A program made the translations under genes and the position numbers. The notes below the pieces were generated by a model. It was given only the letters and a program-made list of their open reading frames with translations. It did no database searches and was not told the origin of the DNA. Shown here piece after piece: positions 39,018 to 47,803 of a stretch of 64,000 nucleotides of DNA; the first letter of the stretch is position 1; every line of letters begins with the position of its first letter. Source of the stretch: Pseudomonas kielensis (GTDB lineage Bacteria > Pseudomonadota > Gammaproteobacteria > Pseudomonadales > Pseudomonadaceae); assembly GCF_014236655.1 (NCBI RefSeq), contig NZ_JACMYG010000009.1, positions 124,001 to 188,000 of the forward strand. The letters run 5' to 3'.

Positions 39018-39117
39018 ACTCCGACATTGATTTGGGGGCCGCCGCAATGGGCCATCCCTGGCCCAGTGCGGCTAAACCGGCGTCCTGCCGGTTTACCCCC
39101 CAAATCAATATCGGACT
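39018..39117. other. Left three-way junction (structured module)
   Basis: An outer stem pairs 39021-39038 with 39097-39114 (17 of 18 positions). It encloses one hairpin with GCCGC/GCGGC and GGGCCA/TGGCCC arms (39041-39072) and a second with TAAACCGGC/GCCGGTTTA arms (39073-39095). The three stems abut with almost no unpaired bases, forming a cloverleaf-like junction. Confidence 0.75.
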
Positions 39118-39254
39118 CCGGCCAGCGTGGTTAACGGGGCGCCCAGGATCAAAAACAAAGCGAGGCGGCCTGAAAGCCGACCTGATTGCTAGGGCATGCG
39201 CGGTGTAGCTTCTACTTCCTCAGACGCTGACGAAGTCAGCCATATTTTGATCTG

Positions 39255-39326
39255 GCTTTTGCTTTTGCTTTTGCTTTTGCTTTTGCTTTTGCTTTTGCTT
39301 TTGCTTTGGCTCTGGCTCTGGCTTTT
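39255..39326. repeat. Hexanucleotide tandem repeat (GCTTTT)n
   Basis: Twelve consecutive 6 bp units: eight perfect GCTTTT, then GCTTTG, two GCTCTG and a final GCTTTT. The tract lies at the centre of the fold-back element. It reads as a poly-Leu run on one strand and Ser-Lys repeats on the other, both artefacts of the hexamer. Confidence 0.9.
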
Positions 39327-39364
39327 GATCCTGGGCGCCCCGTTAACCACGCTGGCCGAACGCA

Positions 39365-39453
39365 GGCTTGAAGCCGTGGGCAACCCGGCAGGACGCCGGG
39401 TTAGCCGCCCCGCGCCATGGATGGCGCGTGGCGGCGGCCCACGGATTCAAGCC
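39365..39453. other. Right three-way junction (structured module, inverted copy)
   Basis: The outer stem 39365-39381 pairs with 39437-39453 (16 of 17). It encloses AACCCGGC/GCCGGGTT (39382-39402) and the hairpin GCCGCC-CGCGCCAT/ATGGCGCG-GGCGGC (39404-39435). Architecture matches the left junction in inverted order, but stem sequences differ and stay paired. Confidence 0.75.
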
Positions 39454-39721
39454 GGAGTGAGGGAACACCGAGCCCAAGCGAGGTGCCGAGTGGTGGGGGT
39501 AAGAGCGTTTTGCTTACTTTTGGGCTCTCAAAAGTGAGCCGCTGTAAGAGCGGAACCATAAGTGGCCGTTACCGCAAGAATGGATATGTACTCGGACTAA
39601 TCCAACATCCTGGTCGGCCCAGAGGCCGCCACGCGAGCAAGCCCGCTCCCACAGGGGACATTCGGACACCAGGAAAGATAGCGGAGTGCCAGGCTGCACC
39701 GGTGTTGGCTGTGCGGGCCCT

Positions 39722-39746
39722 ATCGCGAGCAGGCTCGCTCCCACAC
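39722..39746. repeat. REP copy at the end of the kinase gene
   Basis: TATCGCGAGCAGGCTCGCTCCCACA is a single copy of the main REP family, abutting the stop codon of the FGGY kinase gene. It may form a transcript-end hairpin with the inverted partner at the end of the fold-back element (39631-39655). Confidence 0.75.
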
Positions 39747-39747
39747 A

Positions 39748-41316
39748 TCAGGCGGGATAACCGGTGATCTTCCGGATGCTCTGGTACAGCGGTTTGAGCT
39801 GGCGGTACATGCGCAGGTAGACCTCTTTGTACAGCCGCTCATAGATCTGCTGCGCCTCGGGCTGTGGATAAAACACCGTACCGACCCGGGTCATGGAGGC
39901 GATCGCCGAAGGGAAGTCGGTGTGCAGGCCGAGGCCCACTGCGCAGCAGATGGCCGCCCCCAGCCCGGAGGCTTCATAGACATGCGGGCGCTCGGCCGGC
40001 AGGCCGAAAATGTCCGCCGTGAGCTGCATCGCCGCATCGCTCTGCGAGCCGCCACCGGCCACCCGCAAACGCTGGATCGGCTGCTTGGAACGCCGTTCGA
40101 GGTTCTCCTTGCCCTGGCGCAAGGCATAGGCCAGGCCTTCGAGGATCGCCCGATAGATGTGCGCCCGGGTGTGTACATCGCCAAACCCGATCATCGCGCC
40201 CTTGGCTTCCACCCCCGGCTCGCGGATGCCCGGCGACCAGTAGGGTTGCAGCATCAGGCCCATGGAGCCGGGCGGCACCGCATTGACCAGGGCGTCGAAC
40301 AATTGCTCCGGCTCCAGCCCCTGTTCCTTGGCCTGCTGCATTTCCCGCAGGCCGAACTCATTCTTGAACCAGCTGACCATCCAGTAGCCGCGATAGATCA
40401 TCACTTCGCAGTTGTACTGGTCCGGTACCGCAGCGGGGTACGGCGGAATCAACGGGACGATTTCCAGATAGCGCGAGCGGGTTGTGGTGATGGTGGCCGT
40501 GGTGCCGTAGGACAGGCACACCGTGGCCGGGTCGACCACGCCGGCGCCCAGCACTTCGCAGGCTTTGTCGGCACCGGCGGCAATCAGCGGCACACCCTCG
40601 GGGATACCGGTGTGCCGGCTGGCCTCGGCACTGATATGGCCCAGGGTTTCCCCGGGCTTGAGCAGGCTCGGCAACTGTTCGGGACGGACCGCCAGCGCCT
40701 GCCATTTCCAGTCGGCAGGCGCGGCCCAGCGCAGGCGCTTGAAGTCGAATGGCAGGTAGCCGACGCAGCAGCCCACCGAGTCGACGAAGCGCCCGCACAG
40801 GCGATGGGTGAGAAACCCCGAAAGCAGCAGGAACTTGTCGGTTGCCGCCCACACCTGGGGTTGATGCCGGGCGATCCAGTTGGCTTCGGCCTGGGCCCGA
40901 AAGTAGTCGACGGTGGCCTGGGCACCGACCAGCTTGAACAGCCAGCCCCAGGGTCCCTTGATCCCGCCTTCGACTTCGGTCTGGCGCTGGTCGAGCCACA
41001 GAATCGCCGGGCGCAGGGGCTGGCCCTGGGCATCGACGTTGATCAGGGTGCCGCGCTGGGTGGTCAGTGAAACCCCGGCGATCTGCGTGCGGTCGACGCC
41101 GGTCTGCTGCCACAACAACTGGCAGGCCTCGCCCAGTTTGGCCCAGTAGTAGTCCGGGTCCTGCTCGGCCCAGCCGGGCTGGCTGGAATAGTAGGCCTGC
41201 AGCTCGACCTTGCCCTTGCCCAACAGATTGCCCTGCAGGTCGAACAGCAAGGCGCGCACGCTCTGGGTGCCATTGTCGATTGCCAGCAGGTAGCGCTTGT
41301 TCTTGTCGTTATCCAT
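39748..41316 (-). CDS. FGGY-family carbohydrate/polyol kinase
   Basis: A 522-residue sugar kinase with the two actin-like ATPase domains: phosphate 1 motif [16 protein letters not shown], then the catalytic-Asp region [14 protein letters not shown], the adenosine motif [15 protein letters not shown] and the FGGY signature region [15 protein letters not shown]. The ATG at 41316 has AGAGAG before it; an ATG seven codons earlier is possible. It ends a three-gene operon after a G3P-dehydrogenase-like flavoprotein and an alkyl-DHAP-synthase-like oxidase, so a glycerol-like polyol is a more likely substrate than a hexose. The exact substrate is unknown. Confidence 0.88.
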   Translation of the reverse strand: MDNDKNKRYLLAIDNGTQSVRALLFDLQGNLLGKGKVELQAYYSSQPGWAEQDPDYYWAKLGEACQLLWQQTGVDRTQIAGVSLTTQRGTLINVDAQGQPLRPAILWLDQRQTEVEGGIKGPWGWLFKLVGAQATVDYFRAQAEANWIARHQPQVWAATDKFLLLSGFLTHRLCGRFVDSVGCCVGYLPFDFKRLRWAAPADWKWQALAVRPEQLPSLLKPGETLGHISAEASRHTGIPEGVPLIAAGADKACEVLGAGVVDPATVCLSYGTTATITTTRSRYLEIVPLIPPYPAAVPDQYNCEVMIYRGYWMVSWFKNEFGLREMQQAKEQGLEPEQLFDALVNAVPPGSMGLMLQPYWSPGIREPGVEAKGAMIGFGDVHTRAHIYRAILEGLAYALRQGKENLERRSKQPIQRLRVAGGGSQSDAAMQLTADIFGLPAERPHVYEASGLGAAICCAVGLGLHTDFPSAIASMTRVGTVFYPQPEAQQIYERLYKEVYLRMYRQLKPLYQSIRKITGYPA

Positions 41317-41391
41317 GGAGCTCTCTTGAATGGGCACTGATATCTACACATCGTTGGCAACTGACGCCCCGTAACAGCCGTGACGCAAGCG

Positions 41392-42975
41392 TCATGGCAA
41401 CCCGTGATGGCGTTGCCACAAGTCCCGATAACGCTGTTCTTCCACCTGCCAGCGGGCATCGTCCCAGCCCAGGCGGGGCTGGCACAGACTGCGAATGGCC
41501 GGCAGATACTGCGCCGCCCCCTGGGCCAGCAATAGGCCAATCCGGGTGCGACGCAGCAACAGGTCGTCCAGGTGCAGGATCAGTTCCGCGTCGCAGGCGA
41601 ACGCCAGCTCCGCCCACAGGGTGTCGCTCGCGCCGACACAGCCGTAACCCAGTTGCTCCAGCAACCGCGCCAGGCGTGGCAAGTCGCGGCCATGGCGTCC
41701 GGCCAGGCGCCGCCACTGGCTGGCGCTGAGCCCGGGGATCGGCAACGTCGGCACGCTGGCAAACACCGGCGCGCCGTCATCGCTGACCTCGCGCCCGAGC
41801 ATCTGCCCACAGGCCTTGAGCACCTCCAGAGCCTGCGGGCGGAACGTGGTCAGCTTGCCGCCGGCCAGGGTCACGCAGCCAGGTTCGAGCCACAACACAT
41901 GCTCGCGGGTTTCATTGGACGGCTTGCCCGCCTGCTCGCCATGGGCACTGCCCACCACCGGACGCACCCCCGACCAGGTCGACAGCACATCGTCCGCCAC
42001 CACCTCGGCCTGGGGAAACTGCTGGGCACAGGCGGCCAGCAGGTACTCGAGTTCTTCGCTGCTGATGCTCGCGCTCGTGTCCAGGTCGTCCTGGTGATCG
42101 AGGTCCGTGGTGCCCACCACCGTGGCGCCCTCCCAGGGAAATACAAACACCGGCCGCCGATCCCGCGCATGCAGGAAGGTGAAGGCCTGTGCCACCGGCA
42201 AGCGCCAACCCGGCAGCAACAGATGACTGCCGCGCAGTGGACGCAGTTGCGACGGGGCATCACGGGGGCGCAGTCGCTCGGCCCAGGCCCCGGTGGCCAC
42301 CGCCAACGCGCCACAGCGCAATTGCATTGGCTCGCAGCCCTCGCTGTCGGCCACCTGCACCCCGCAGACCCGACCGTCTTCGCGCAGCAATTGTTCGACC
42401 CGCATGCCATTGAGCGCCAGCGCGCCGTCCGCCCGCGCTTCCGCGAGCACGCGCATCACCAGGCGTGCATCGTCGGTCAGCGCATCGACAAAACAGGTGC
42501 CCCCCAGCAACCGGTCTTCCTTCAGCCCGGGGGCCAGGTAGCGCAGTTGCTGGGCGTCATGAAAGTGATGGTTACGGCGCCCGGCCAGGGCGTCGTACAC
42601 CGTCAACAATCCACCGAACACCCGTGGCCCGGGAAACCCGCCCCGGTAGTGCGGCATCATGAAACTCATGGGCTCCACCAGCCCCGGCGCTTCGTCGAGC
42701 AGGCGCTGGCGTTCGTGGACCGAGTCTCGGGTCAGGCGCCATTGGCCCTTGGCGATGTAGCGCAAGCCGCCATGGACCATCTTCGAGGAACGGCTGGAAG
42801 TGCCCCAGGCAAAGTCGCGCTGCTCCAGCAGCAGGCAACGCCAACCGCGACGGGCCGCTTCGCGCAGGATCCCGGCCCCGCTGATGCCGCCACCGATGAC
42901 GATCAGGTCCCAGGGTTGCTGCGCCAGGGTCGGCAGTACCTGCTGGCGCCACGCGGCATTCCAGTCCTGGCTCAT
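41392..42975 (-). CDS. Glycerol-3-phosphate dehydrogenase/oxidase-like FAD protein (GlpD/GlpA family)
   Basis: A 527-residue flavoprotein. The N-terminus has the dinucleotide fold IVIGGGISGAGILREAARRG, then SSRSSKMVHGGLRYI, the GlpD signature; RPVFVFPWEGATVVGTTDLDH and GGKLTTFRPQA also match the family. GlpD oxidises glycerol 3-phosphate to DHAP and reduces quinone at the membrane. This gene is not beside glpF/glpK/glpR; instead it starts four bases after an alkyl-DHAP-synthase-like gene and precedes a FGGY kinase by 75 bp, which suggests a modified glycerol phosphate as substrate. GGAG lies before the ATG. Confidence 0.88.
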   Translation of the reverse strand: MSQDWNAAWRQQVLPTLAQQPWDLIVIGGGISGAGILREAARRGWRCLLLEQRDFAWGTSSRSSKMVHGGLRYIAKGQWRLTRDSVHERQRLLDEAPGLVEPMSFMMPHYRGGFPGPRVFGGLLTVYDALAGRRNHHFHDAQQLRYLAPGLKEDRLLGGTCFVDALTDDARLVMRVLAEARADGALALNGMRVEQLLREDGRVCGVQVADSEGCEPMQLRCGALAVATGAWAERLRPRDAPSQLRPLRGSHLLLPGWRLPVAQAFTFLHARDRRPVFVFPWEGATVVGTTDLDHQDDLDTSASISSEELEYLLAACAQQFPQAEVVADDVLSTWSGVRPVVGSAHGEQAGKPSNETREHVLWLEPGCVTLAGGKLTTFRPQALEVLKACGQMLGREVSDDGAPVFASVPTLPIPGLSASQWRRLAGRHGRDLPRLARLLEQLGYGCVGASDTLWAELAFACDAELILHLDDLLLRRTRIGLLLAQGAAQYLPAIRSLCQPRLGWDDARWQVEEQRYRDLWQRHHGLP

Positions 42976-42979
42976 GCCG

Positions 42980-44575
42980 TCACTCCTGCAGCAGGGTGCC
43001 GGGGTTCAGACGCCCGGCCGGATCGAAGTGTTGGCTCAGCGCCTGCAGGGTGTCCATGGCCAGCGCGCCCTTCTCGCGCAACAGGTAGGGGGCGTGATCC
43101 TTGCCCACGCCGTGCTGGTGGCTGATGGTGCCGTGGTGCTCGACAATGGTCTGGCTGGCCGCGTGCTTGAGCGCCTGCCAGCGCGCCAGGGTGGCCGGGT
43201 AAGTGGCCGCCGGGCGGAACACGTAGGTGGTGTAGATGCTCGAGCCTTCGCCATAGACATGGGACAGGTGGGTAAACACGTGCACCTGCTCGCCTTCGGT
43301 CGCCAGACCGTCGCGCAGGCTGGTTTCGATGCGATTGAGCAGGTTGTCGACATTGCTCCAGTCGGTGGCGGTCTCCAGGGTGTCCACCACGTAGCCGGCG
43401 TTCCACAGGTTCTCGCGCAGATAAGGAAAGCGGAACCGGTTCTGGGCCCACTTCTTGCCCAGCAAGGTTCCGGTGAACACTCCGCCAAAGGCTTTGAGGT
43501 GCTGCCGCGCCTGGCTCAGGGACAAGGCATTCTGCCGTCGGTTACCGGTCACGCCGAAGGTCAGCAGGCACTTGCCGGCAGCGGCACCGCGCAGGGCCAG
43601 GTACTTCTCCAGCCAGGCGATCTGTTGCGGGTGACCCGCCAGCGCCAGCTGGGTTTCGGTCTCCACGGCATTGGACAGGCGCAGCATCGACAGGGGCACG
43701 CGGGCCTGGGTCAACTGGCGGATGGCTTGCAGGGCCTGGCTCCAGTTCGGCAGGAACACCCCATAAAAGCGCTCGTCGGCCGGCAGCGGGCTGATCCGCA
43801 CCTTGACCTCGGAAATGATCCCGAACCGTCCTTCACACCCCAGCACCACCTCACGCAGGTCGGGGCCGGCGGCCGAGGCCGGAAAGGTCGCGATCTGCAG
43901 CGGGCCGGCGAAGGTTTCCAGGGTGCCGCCGGCGAACAGTTGCTCGATCCGTCCATAACGCAGCGACTGCTGGCCGCTGGAGCGACTCGCCACCCAGCCG
44001 CCGAGGGTCGACAACTCCCACGACTGCGGGAAATGCCCCAGGGTGTAGCCCCGGGCACGCAACTGGCTTTCCACTTGTGGCCCGCTGGCGCCTGGGCCAA
44101 AGGTGGCCAGCAGGCTCTGCTCGTCGAGGTCGAGCAAACGGTTCATGTGGGCCAGGGACACGGTCAGCACCGGGCGGGTGGAGGCCGGGGGATTGATGTG
44201 CCCGGCCACCGAGGTGCCGCCCCCGTAGGGAATCAGGCACAGGTCGCGCTCCTGGGCCAACGCCAGCAACTCGCGGATCTGCTCGGCGCTCTGCGGGAAG
44301 GCCACCCCGTCGGGGTAGACGCCCAGCGCCCCCTCACGCAGCGCCAGCCAGTCCGGCAGGCTCTGGCCACGGGCGTGCATCAGCCGGTCCTGGGCCTGCA
44401 CGCTGTACAGCGGGTGCTCCGCCAGGCGCGAAGCCGGGACCCGGGCCAGGGCTGTTTCCAGTGTGGCGTCGGGCAATGCCCGTCCGGTGCCCACCCGTGC
44501 GGCGAGAAACCCCGCGCCCTGGGCCGGCAATTCGACCACCGTGGTTGCATCCCCCCAGCCGTTCCAGCGTCGCAT
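42980..44575 (-). CDS. FAD-binding oxidase of the alkyldihydroxyacetonephosphate synthase (AGPS) family
   Basis: A 531-residue VAO/PCMH-type flavoprotein. The FAD-binding half includes LIPYGGGTSVAGH, GGWVASRSSGQQSLRYG and EGRFGIISEVKVRI. The C-terminal half carries ISHQHGVGKDHAPYL, close to the His-rich active-site loop of AGPS (SHHHGVGK). AGPS exchanges the acyl group of acyl-DHAP for a fatty alcohol, forming an ether lipid precursor; bacterial relatives may run related reactions or oxidise other substrates. It is first in the operon with the GlpD-like protein and the kinase and is divergent from an AraC gene. AAAGGA precedes the ATG. Confidence 0.85.
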   Translation of the reverse strand: MRRWNGWGDATTVVELPAQGAGFLAARVGTGRALPDATLETALARVPASRLAEHPLYSVQAQDRLMHARGQSLPDWLALREGALGVYPDGVAFPQSAEQIRELLALAQERDLCLIPYGGGTSVAGHINPPASTRPVLTVSLAHMNRLLDLDEQSLLATFGPGASGPQVESQLRARGYTLGHFPQSWELSTLGGWVASRSSGQQSLRYGRIEQLFAGGTLETFAGPLQIATFPASAAGPDLREVVLGCEGRFGIISEVKVRISPLPADERFYGVFLPNWSQALQAIRQLTQARVPLSMLRLSNAVETETQLALAGHPQQIAWLEKYLALRGAAAGKCLLTFGVTGNRRQNALSLSQARQHLKAFGGVFTGTLLGKKWAQNRFRFPYLRENLWNAGYVVDTLETATDWSNVDNLLNRIETSLRDGLATEGEQVHVFTHLSHVYGEGSSIYTTYVFRPAATYPATLARWQALKHAASQTIVEHHGTISHQHGVGKDHAPYLLREKGALAMDTLQALSQHFDPAGRLNPGTLLQE

Positions 44576-44786
44576 GCGTGTGTCCTTTTGCGGTTCTTAT
44601 AAGTGACATTTCAGGCGCCTATACTAGCCAGCCCCCCGCGCCTGTCACGGTCGCATCCGGCCAGCGCGAGTAGCCAATTGAGCCAACACGCGAACCCGGC
44701 CCCAGGCATTTACTTTAGCTGTGCTTTCAAATTACCTTTCAGGGTCTTGACCCGCGCCAGTCTGCCTCGATCAAAGGACCCCGATC

Positions 44787-45815
44787 ATGCAATCCCTCGG
44801 CTACACCTCGCTGCCCCCGCTGCTCAAGTACGTGCGCCATGCCGAACAGCTGGGCTTGGCCATCGAACCGGCGTTGGCGGCGGCCGGGTTGCAGGTCGAG
44901 CAATTGAGCGACAACAGCCTGCGGTTGCCGGGCGAGGCCCATGAACGGCTGCTGGACTACTTCTGCGAACACTCCGGCGACCCGTTGTTCGGCCTCAATT
45001 CGGCGCGTTTCGTGTTGCCCAACTCCTGGAGCGTGCTGGGCTACATCACCATGAACTGCGCGACCCTGGGTGACGCCATGAATCGCATCATGCCGTTCGA
45101 GAAACTGGTGGGTGACATGGGGGTCAGCCGCGCCGAACTGCAGGGTGAGCACGTGCACCTGATCTGGAACTGCCGCCACCAGCGCCCACGCATCCGCCGC
45201 CACCTGGTGGAAAACGTGCTGGGTTCGTGGCTGCAATACGCACGCTGGATCGCCGACACCCACCTCTCGCCCGCCGCGGTGTGGTTCGAACATGCGCTGC
45301 CCAGTGACACCGATCCGGCGTCCTATCAACAATTCTTCGACTGCCCGGTACTGTTCGGCCAGCCCTACTCAGCCCTGATCGTGCCCCTGCCCTACCTGCA
45401 ACTGCCGCTGCGCCAGGCCGACGCACAATTGCTGCGCACCCTGGAAGAACACGCCCTGGGCCTGATGGCCACACTGGAAGACGCCTCGCTGGAACAACGG
45501 GTGAAAAACATCCTGCGCCAACTGCTCAAGGAGGGCCTGCCGCGCAAGGAACAGGTAGCCGAACAGTTCGCCATCTCGGTAAGGACCCTGCAGCGCCAAC
45601 TGCACCAGGCCGGCACCTCGTACCAACAGATCCTCGACGACCTGCGCCAGGAACTGGCCGAACACTACCTGCTGCACAGCACCCTGCCGATCCAGGACAT
45701 CGCCCAGTACCTGGGCTTCACCGAACCACGCTCCTTCCACCGCACCTTCAAAAGCCGACGCGGCATGCCCCCAGGCGAGTTTCGCCAGATGCACCGTGAG
45801 GCGGATGGGGTCTGA
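44787..45815 (+). CDS. AraC-family regulator (OruR/ArgR-like two-domain type)
   Basis: A 342-residue regulator with an N-terminal arabinose-binding-like ligand domain (about 20-200) and a C-terminal AraC DNA-binding domain (RKEQVAEQFAISVRTLQRQLH, then PIQDIAQYLGFTEPRSFHRTFK). AAAGGA lies before the ATG. It is divergent from the AGPS-like/GlpD-like/kinase operon with a 211 bp shared promoter, so it likely activates that operon in response to its substrate. The ligand is unknown. Confidence 0.88.
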   Translation: MQSLGYTSLPPLLKYVRHAEQLGLAIEPALAAAGLQVEQLSDNSLRLPGEAHERLLDYFCEHSGDPLFGLNSARFVLPNSWSVLGYITMNCATLGDAMNRIMPFEKLVGDMGVSRAELQGEHVHLIWNCRHQRPRIRRHLVENVLGSWLQYARWIADTHLSPAAVWFEHALPSDTDPASYQQFFDCPVLFGQPYSALIVPLPYLQLPLRQADAQLLRTLEEHALGLMATLEDASLEQRVKNILRQLLKEGLPRKEQVAEQFAISVRTLQRQLHQAGTSYQQILDDLRQELAEHYLLHSTLPIQDIAQYLGFTEPRSFHRTFKSRRGMPPGEFRQMHREADGV

Positions 45816-45824
45816 GTCGAACGC

Positions 45825-45945
45825 AGCGACGCAGCCTCGCGGGCTCGGCAGCTGCTACAGGGGATTGAGGGGATTACCGAGACCTAGGGTGTGGCGCAGA
45901 TCGCCATCGCGAGCAAGCCGCAAGCGGGCGCTCGCTCCCACAGGA
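45825..45945. repeat. Two repeat families side by side between AraC and ggt genes
   Basis: CGACGCAGCCTCGCGGGCTCGGCAGCTGCTACAGG (AGCTGC family, 45830-45861) is followed by CATCGCGAGCAAGCCGCAAGCGGGCGCTCGCTCCCACAGG (main REP family, about 45904-45944). They lie between convergent genes, where they may serve as terminators. Confidence 0.75.
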
Positions 45946-45997
45946 GAAATGCGAGCGCAGTAACCCGGCGACTGTGCAGCCGCCGGGTTGCGCCAGG

Positions 45998-47665
45998 TTA
46001 TTTCACGACTGTGCCAACCCCACGTCCCCGTGGGTCGGAGGCGGTTTCCAGTTGGTTGCCGTTGATACGAATGGCCTGGATGTCACCCATTTCCCAGCCT
46101 TGGTCTTCCAGGGTGTAACCCATGGCTTTCAACTCGTCGGCGACCTTGCCGGTCAGCGGCGCGTAGGCGTCGTAGTAGATGGTGTCCTTGGGTAGCAGCT
46201 GGTGGTGGACGCGTTGCGCGGCCACGGCTTTTTCCAGCGGCAGGTTGTAGTCATAGAGGTTGTTCAGCACCTGGAAGATCGAGGTGAAGATCCGCGAACC
46301 GCCTGGGGTGCCCAGGACCAGGGTGACTTTGCCATCGCGGGTCACCAGGCTGGGGCTCATCGACGACAGCATGCGCTTGCCCGGAGCGATGGCATTGGCG
46401 TCGCCGCCGACCACACCAAAGGCGTTGGCCACGCCGGGCTTGGAGCTGAAGTCGTCCATTTCATCGTTGAGCAGGAAGCCCGCGCCCTTGACCACGACAC
46501 CGCTGCCGTAGTCCCAGTTGAGGGTGTAGGTGTTGCTCACCGCGTTGCCATCGGCATCGACGATGGAGAAGTGCGTGGTCTGATGGGGTTCCAGGCCCGG
46601 ACGGACTTTTTCAGTCGGCGAGATGGCCGTAGGGTTGACCTCGGCCGCGCGTTTTTTCAGGTAGGCCGGATCGGTCAGTTGCTTGACCGGCACATCGGAA
46701 AACGCCGGGTCACCCAGGTAGTCGGCGCGATCGGCGAATACCCGTTTTTCGATCTCGGCGAGCAGGTGAATGTACTTCGCCGAATTCAGCTCGACGCCCT
46801 TGAAGTCCGCGGCGCGGTCTTCCTTGATGGCGATCAGTTGCGCCAGGGCAATGCCGCCGGAGCTCGGAGGCGGCGCGGTGTACAGGGTGTTGCCACGCCA
46901 GTTGACCGTCAGCGGCTCGCGCCAGTTGACCTTGTAGTCGTGCAAGTCTTCCTTGGTGATCAGGCCCTTGTCGGCCTTCATCTGGGCGACCAGCAGGTCG
47001 GCGGTCTGGCCTTGGTAAAACTCGTTGGCGCCCTTGTCGGCGATGCGTTCCAGGGTGGCGGCCAGCTCCGGCTGGCGGAAGGTCTCGCCGGGTTTCATGC
47101 TGCCGAAGTAGTCGGCGAAGTTGGTGGTGCCGTTGAACAGCTTCAGCGCATCTTCGCGGTACTGGTACTGCTTGTCGGCGACCTTGAAGCCGGTCTTGGC
47201 GTAACCGATGGCCGGGGTGATCAGCTCGCTCCAGGGCAGCTTGCCGAATTTCTGGTGCGCCTCCCACAGCCCCATCACCGTGCCCGGCACGCCCGCGGCG
47301 CGGGAACCTACCAGGCTGAGGTTCTCGATGACCTCGCCCTTGTCGTCCAGGTACATGTCACGGGTCGCCGCCTTCGGGGCGGTTTCGCGGTAGTCGAGGA
47401 AATACGGCTTGCCGTCGATGAACATCGTCATGAAGCCGCCACCGCCGATGTTGCCGGCTTCCGGGTAAGTCACGGCCAGGGTAAAGGCGGTTGCTACCGC
47501 GGCGTCGACTGCGTTGCCGCCCTTCTTCAGAACCTGTGCGGCGACGTCGGCGCCATACTGGTTCGGCGCGGCCACGGCGCCCCCTTCCAGCAGCGCGGCG
47601 AATGATGACGAACTGGCCGCAATCGCCACGGCGAGCGTCAGGGTCTTGAACAAAACATAACGCAT
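45998..47665 (-). CDS. ggt: Gamma-glutamyltransferase
   Basis: A 555-residue periplasmic N-terminal nucleophile hydrolase that cleaves the gamma-glutamyl bond of glutathione. It has a signal peptide (YVLFKTLTLAVAIAASSSSFA). The proenzyme cuts itself before the nucleophile Thr363 in QTTHFSIVDADGNAV; the later GSRI and SSMSPSLV segments form the substrate pocket. Length and order match E. coli GGT. The ATG at 47665 is chosen because AAAAGG lies about nine bases upstream; another in-frame ATG three codons earlier would touch that site. Neighbouring genes give no extra functional link. Confidence 0.95.
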   Translation of the reverse strand: MRYVLFKTLTLAVAIAASSSSFAALLEGGAVAAPNQYGADVAAQVLKKGGNAVDAAVATAFTLAVTYPEAGNIGGGGFMTMFIDGKPYFLDYRETAPKAATRDMYLDDKGEVIENLSLVGSRAAGVPGTVMGLWEAHQKFGKLPWSELITPAIGYAKTGFKVADKQYQYREDALKLFNGTTNFADYFGSMKPGETFRQPELAATLERIADKGANEFYQGQTADLLVAQMKADKGLITKEDLHDYKVNWREPLTVNWRGNTLYTAPPPSSGGIALAQLIAIKEDRAADFKGVELNSAKYIHLLAEIEKRVFADRADYLGDPAFSDVPVKQLTDPAYLKKRAAEVNPTAISPTEKVRPGLEPHQTTHFSIVDADGNAVSNTYTLNWDYGSGVVVKGAGFLLNDEMDDFSSKPGVANAFGVVGGDANAIAPGKRMLSSMSPSLVTRDGKVTLVLGTPGGSRIFTSIFQVLNNLYDYNLPLEKAVAAQRVHHQLLPKDTIYYDAYAPLTGKVADELKAMGYTLEDQGWEMGDIQAIRINGNQLETASDPRGRGVGTVVK

Positions 47666-47803
47666 GAGATCCATCCTTTTCTTGTTATTGAGGCAGGTGG
47701 AACCATAGGCCCTGGCACGGGTGTTGAGCAATCCCAAAACGTCAACGGCCACCCGAAGGTGGCCGTTTTGTGATGCGTTGCACTGACAGGCTCCGGGGGC
47801 GAA

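Larger units (their letters stand above)
38845..39655. repeat. Fold-back repeat element with two inverted three-way-junction modules
   Basis: An 811 bp gene-free element made of two inverted copies of one module. The ends are REP-like: CCTGTGGGAGTGGGC at 38845-38859 and GCCCGCTCCCACAGG at 39641-39655. The left arm (38855-39010) and the right arm (39463-39617) are imperfect inverted copies over about 150 bp, including TGCGGTAACGGCCACTTATG and its complement. An inner pair, 39120-39154 and 39323-39357, is a perfect 35 bp inverted repeat. The centre has (GCTTTT)n. Each half holds a foldable three-way junction (separate entries). It lies between convergent genes. No transposase is present; it may be non-autonomous or structural. 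Confidence 0.85.

Noticed and set aside
39255..39326. Tandem repeat considered as a CRISPR array
   Set aside because: Units are 6 bp and contiguous without spacers, and no cas gene is present.
39189..39537. Poly-Leu (forward) and Ser-Lys repeat (reverse) frames
   Set aside because: Both are translations of the (GCTTTT)n tract and inverted arms; no ribosome site and no domain.
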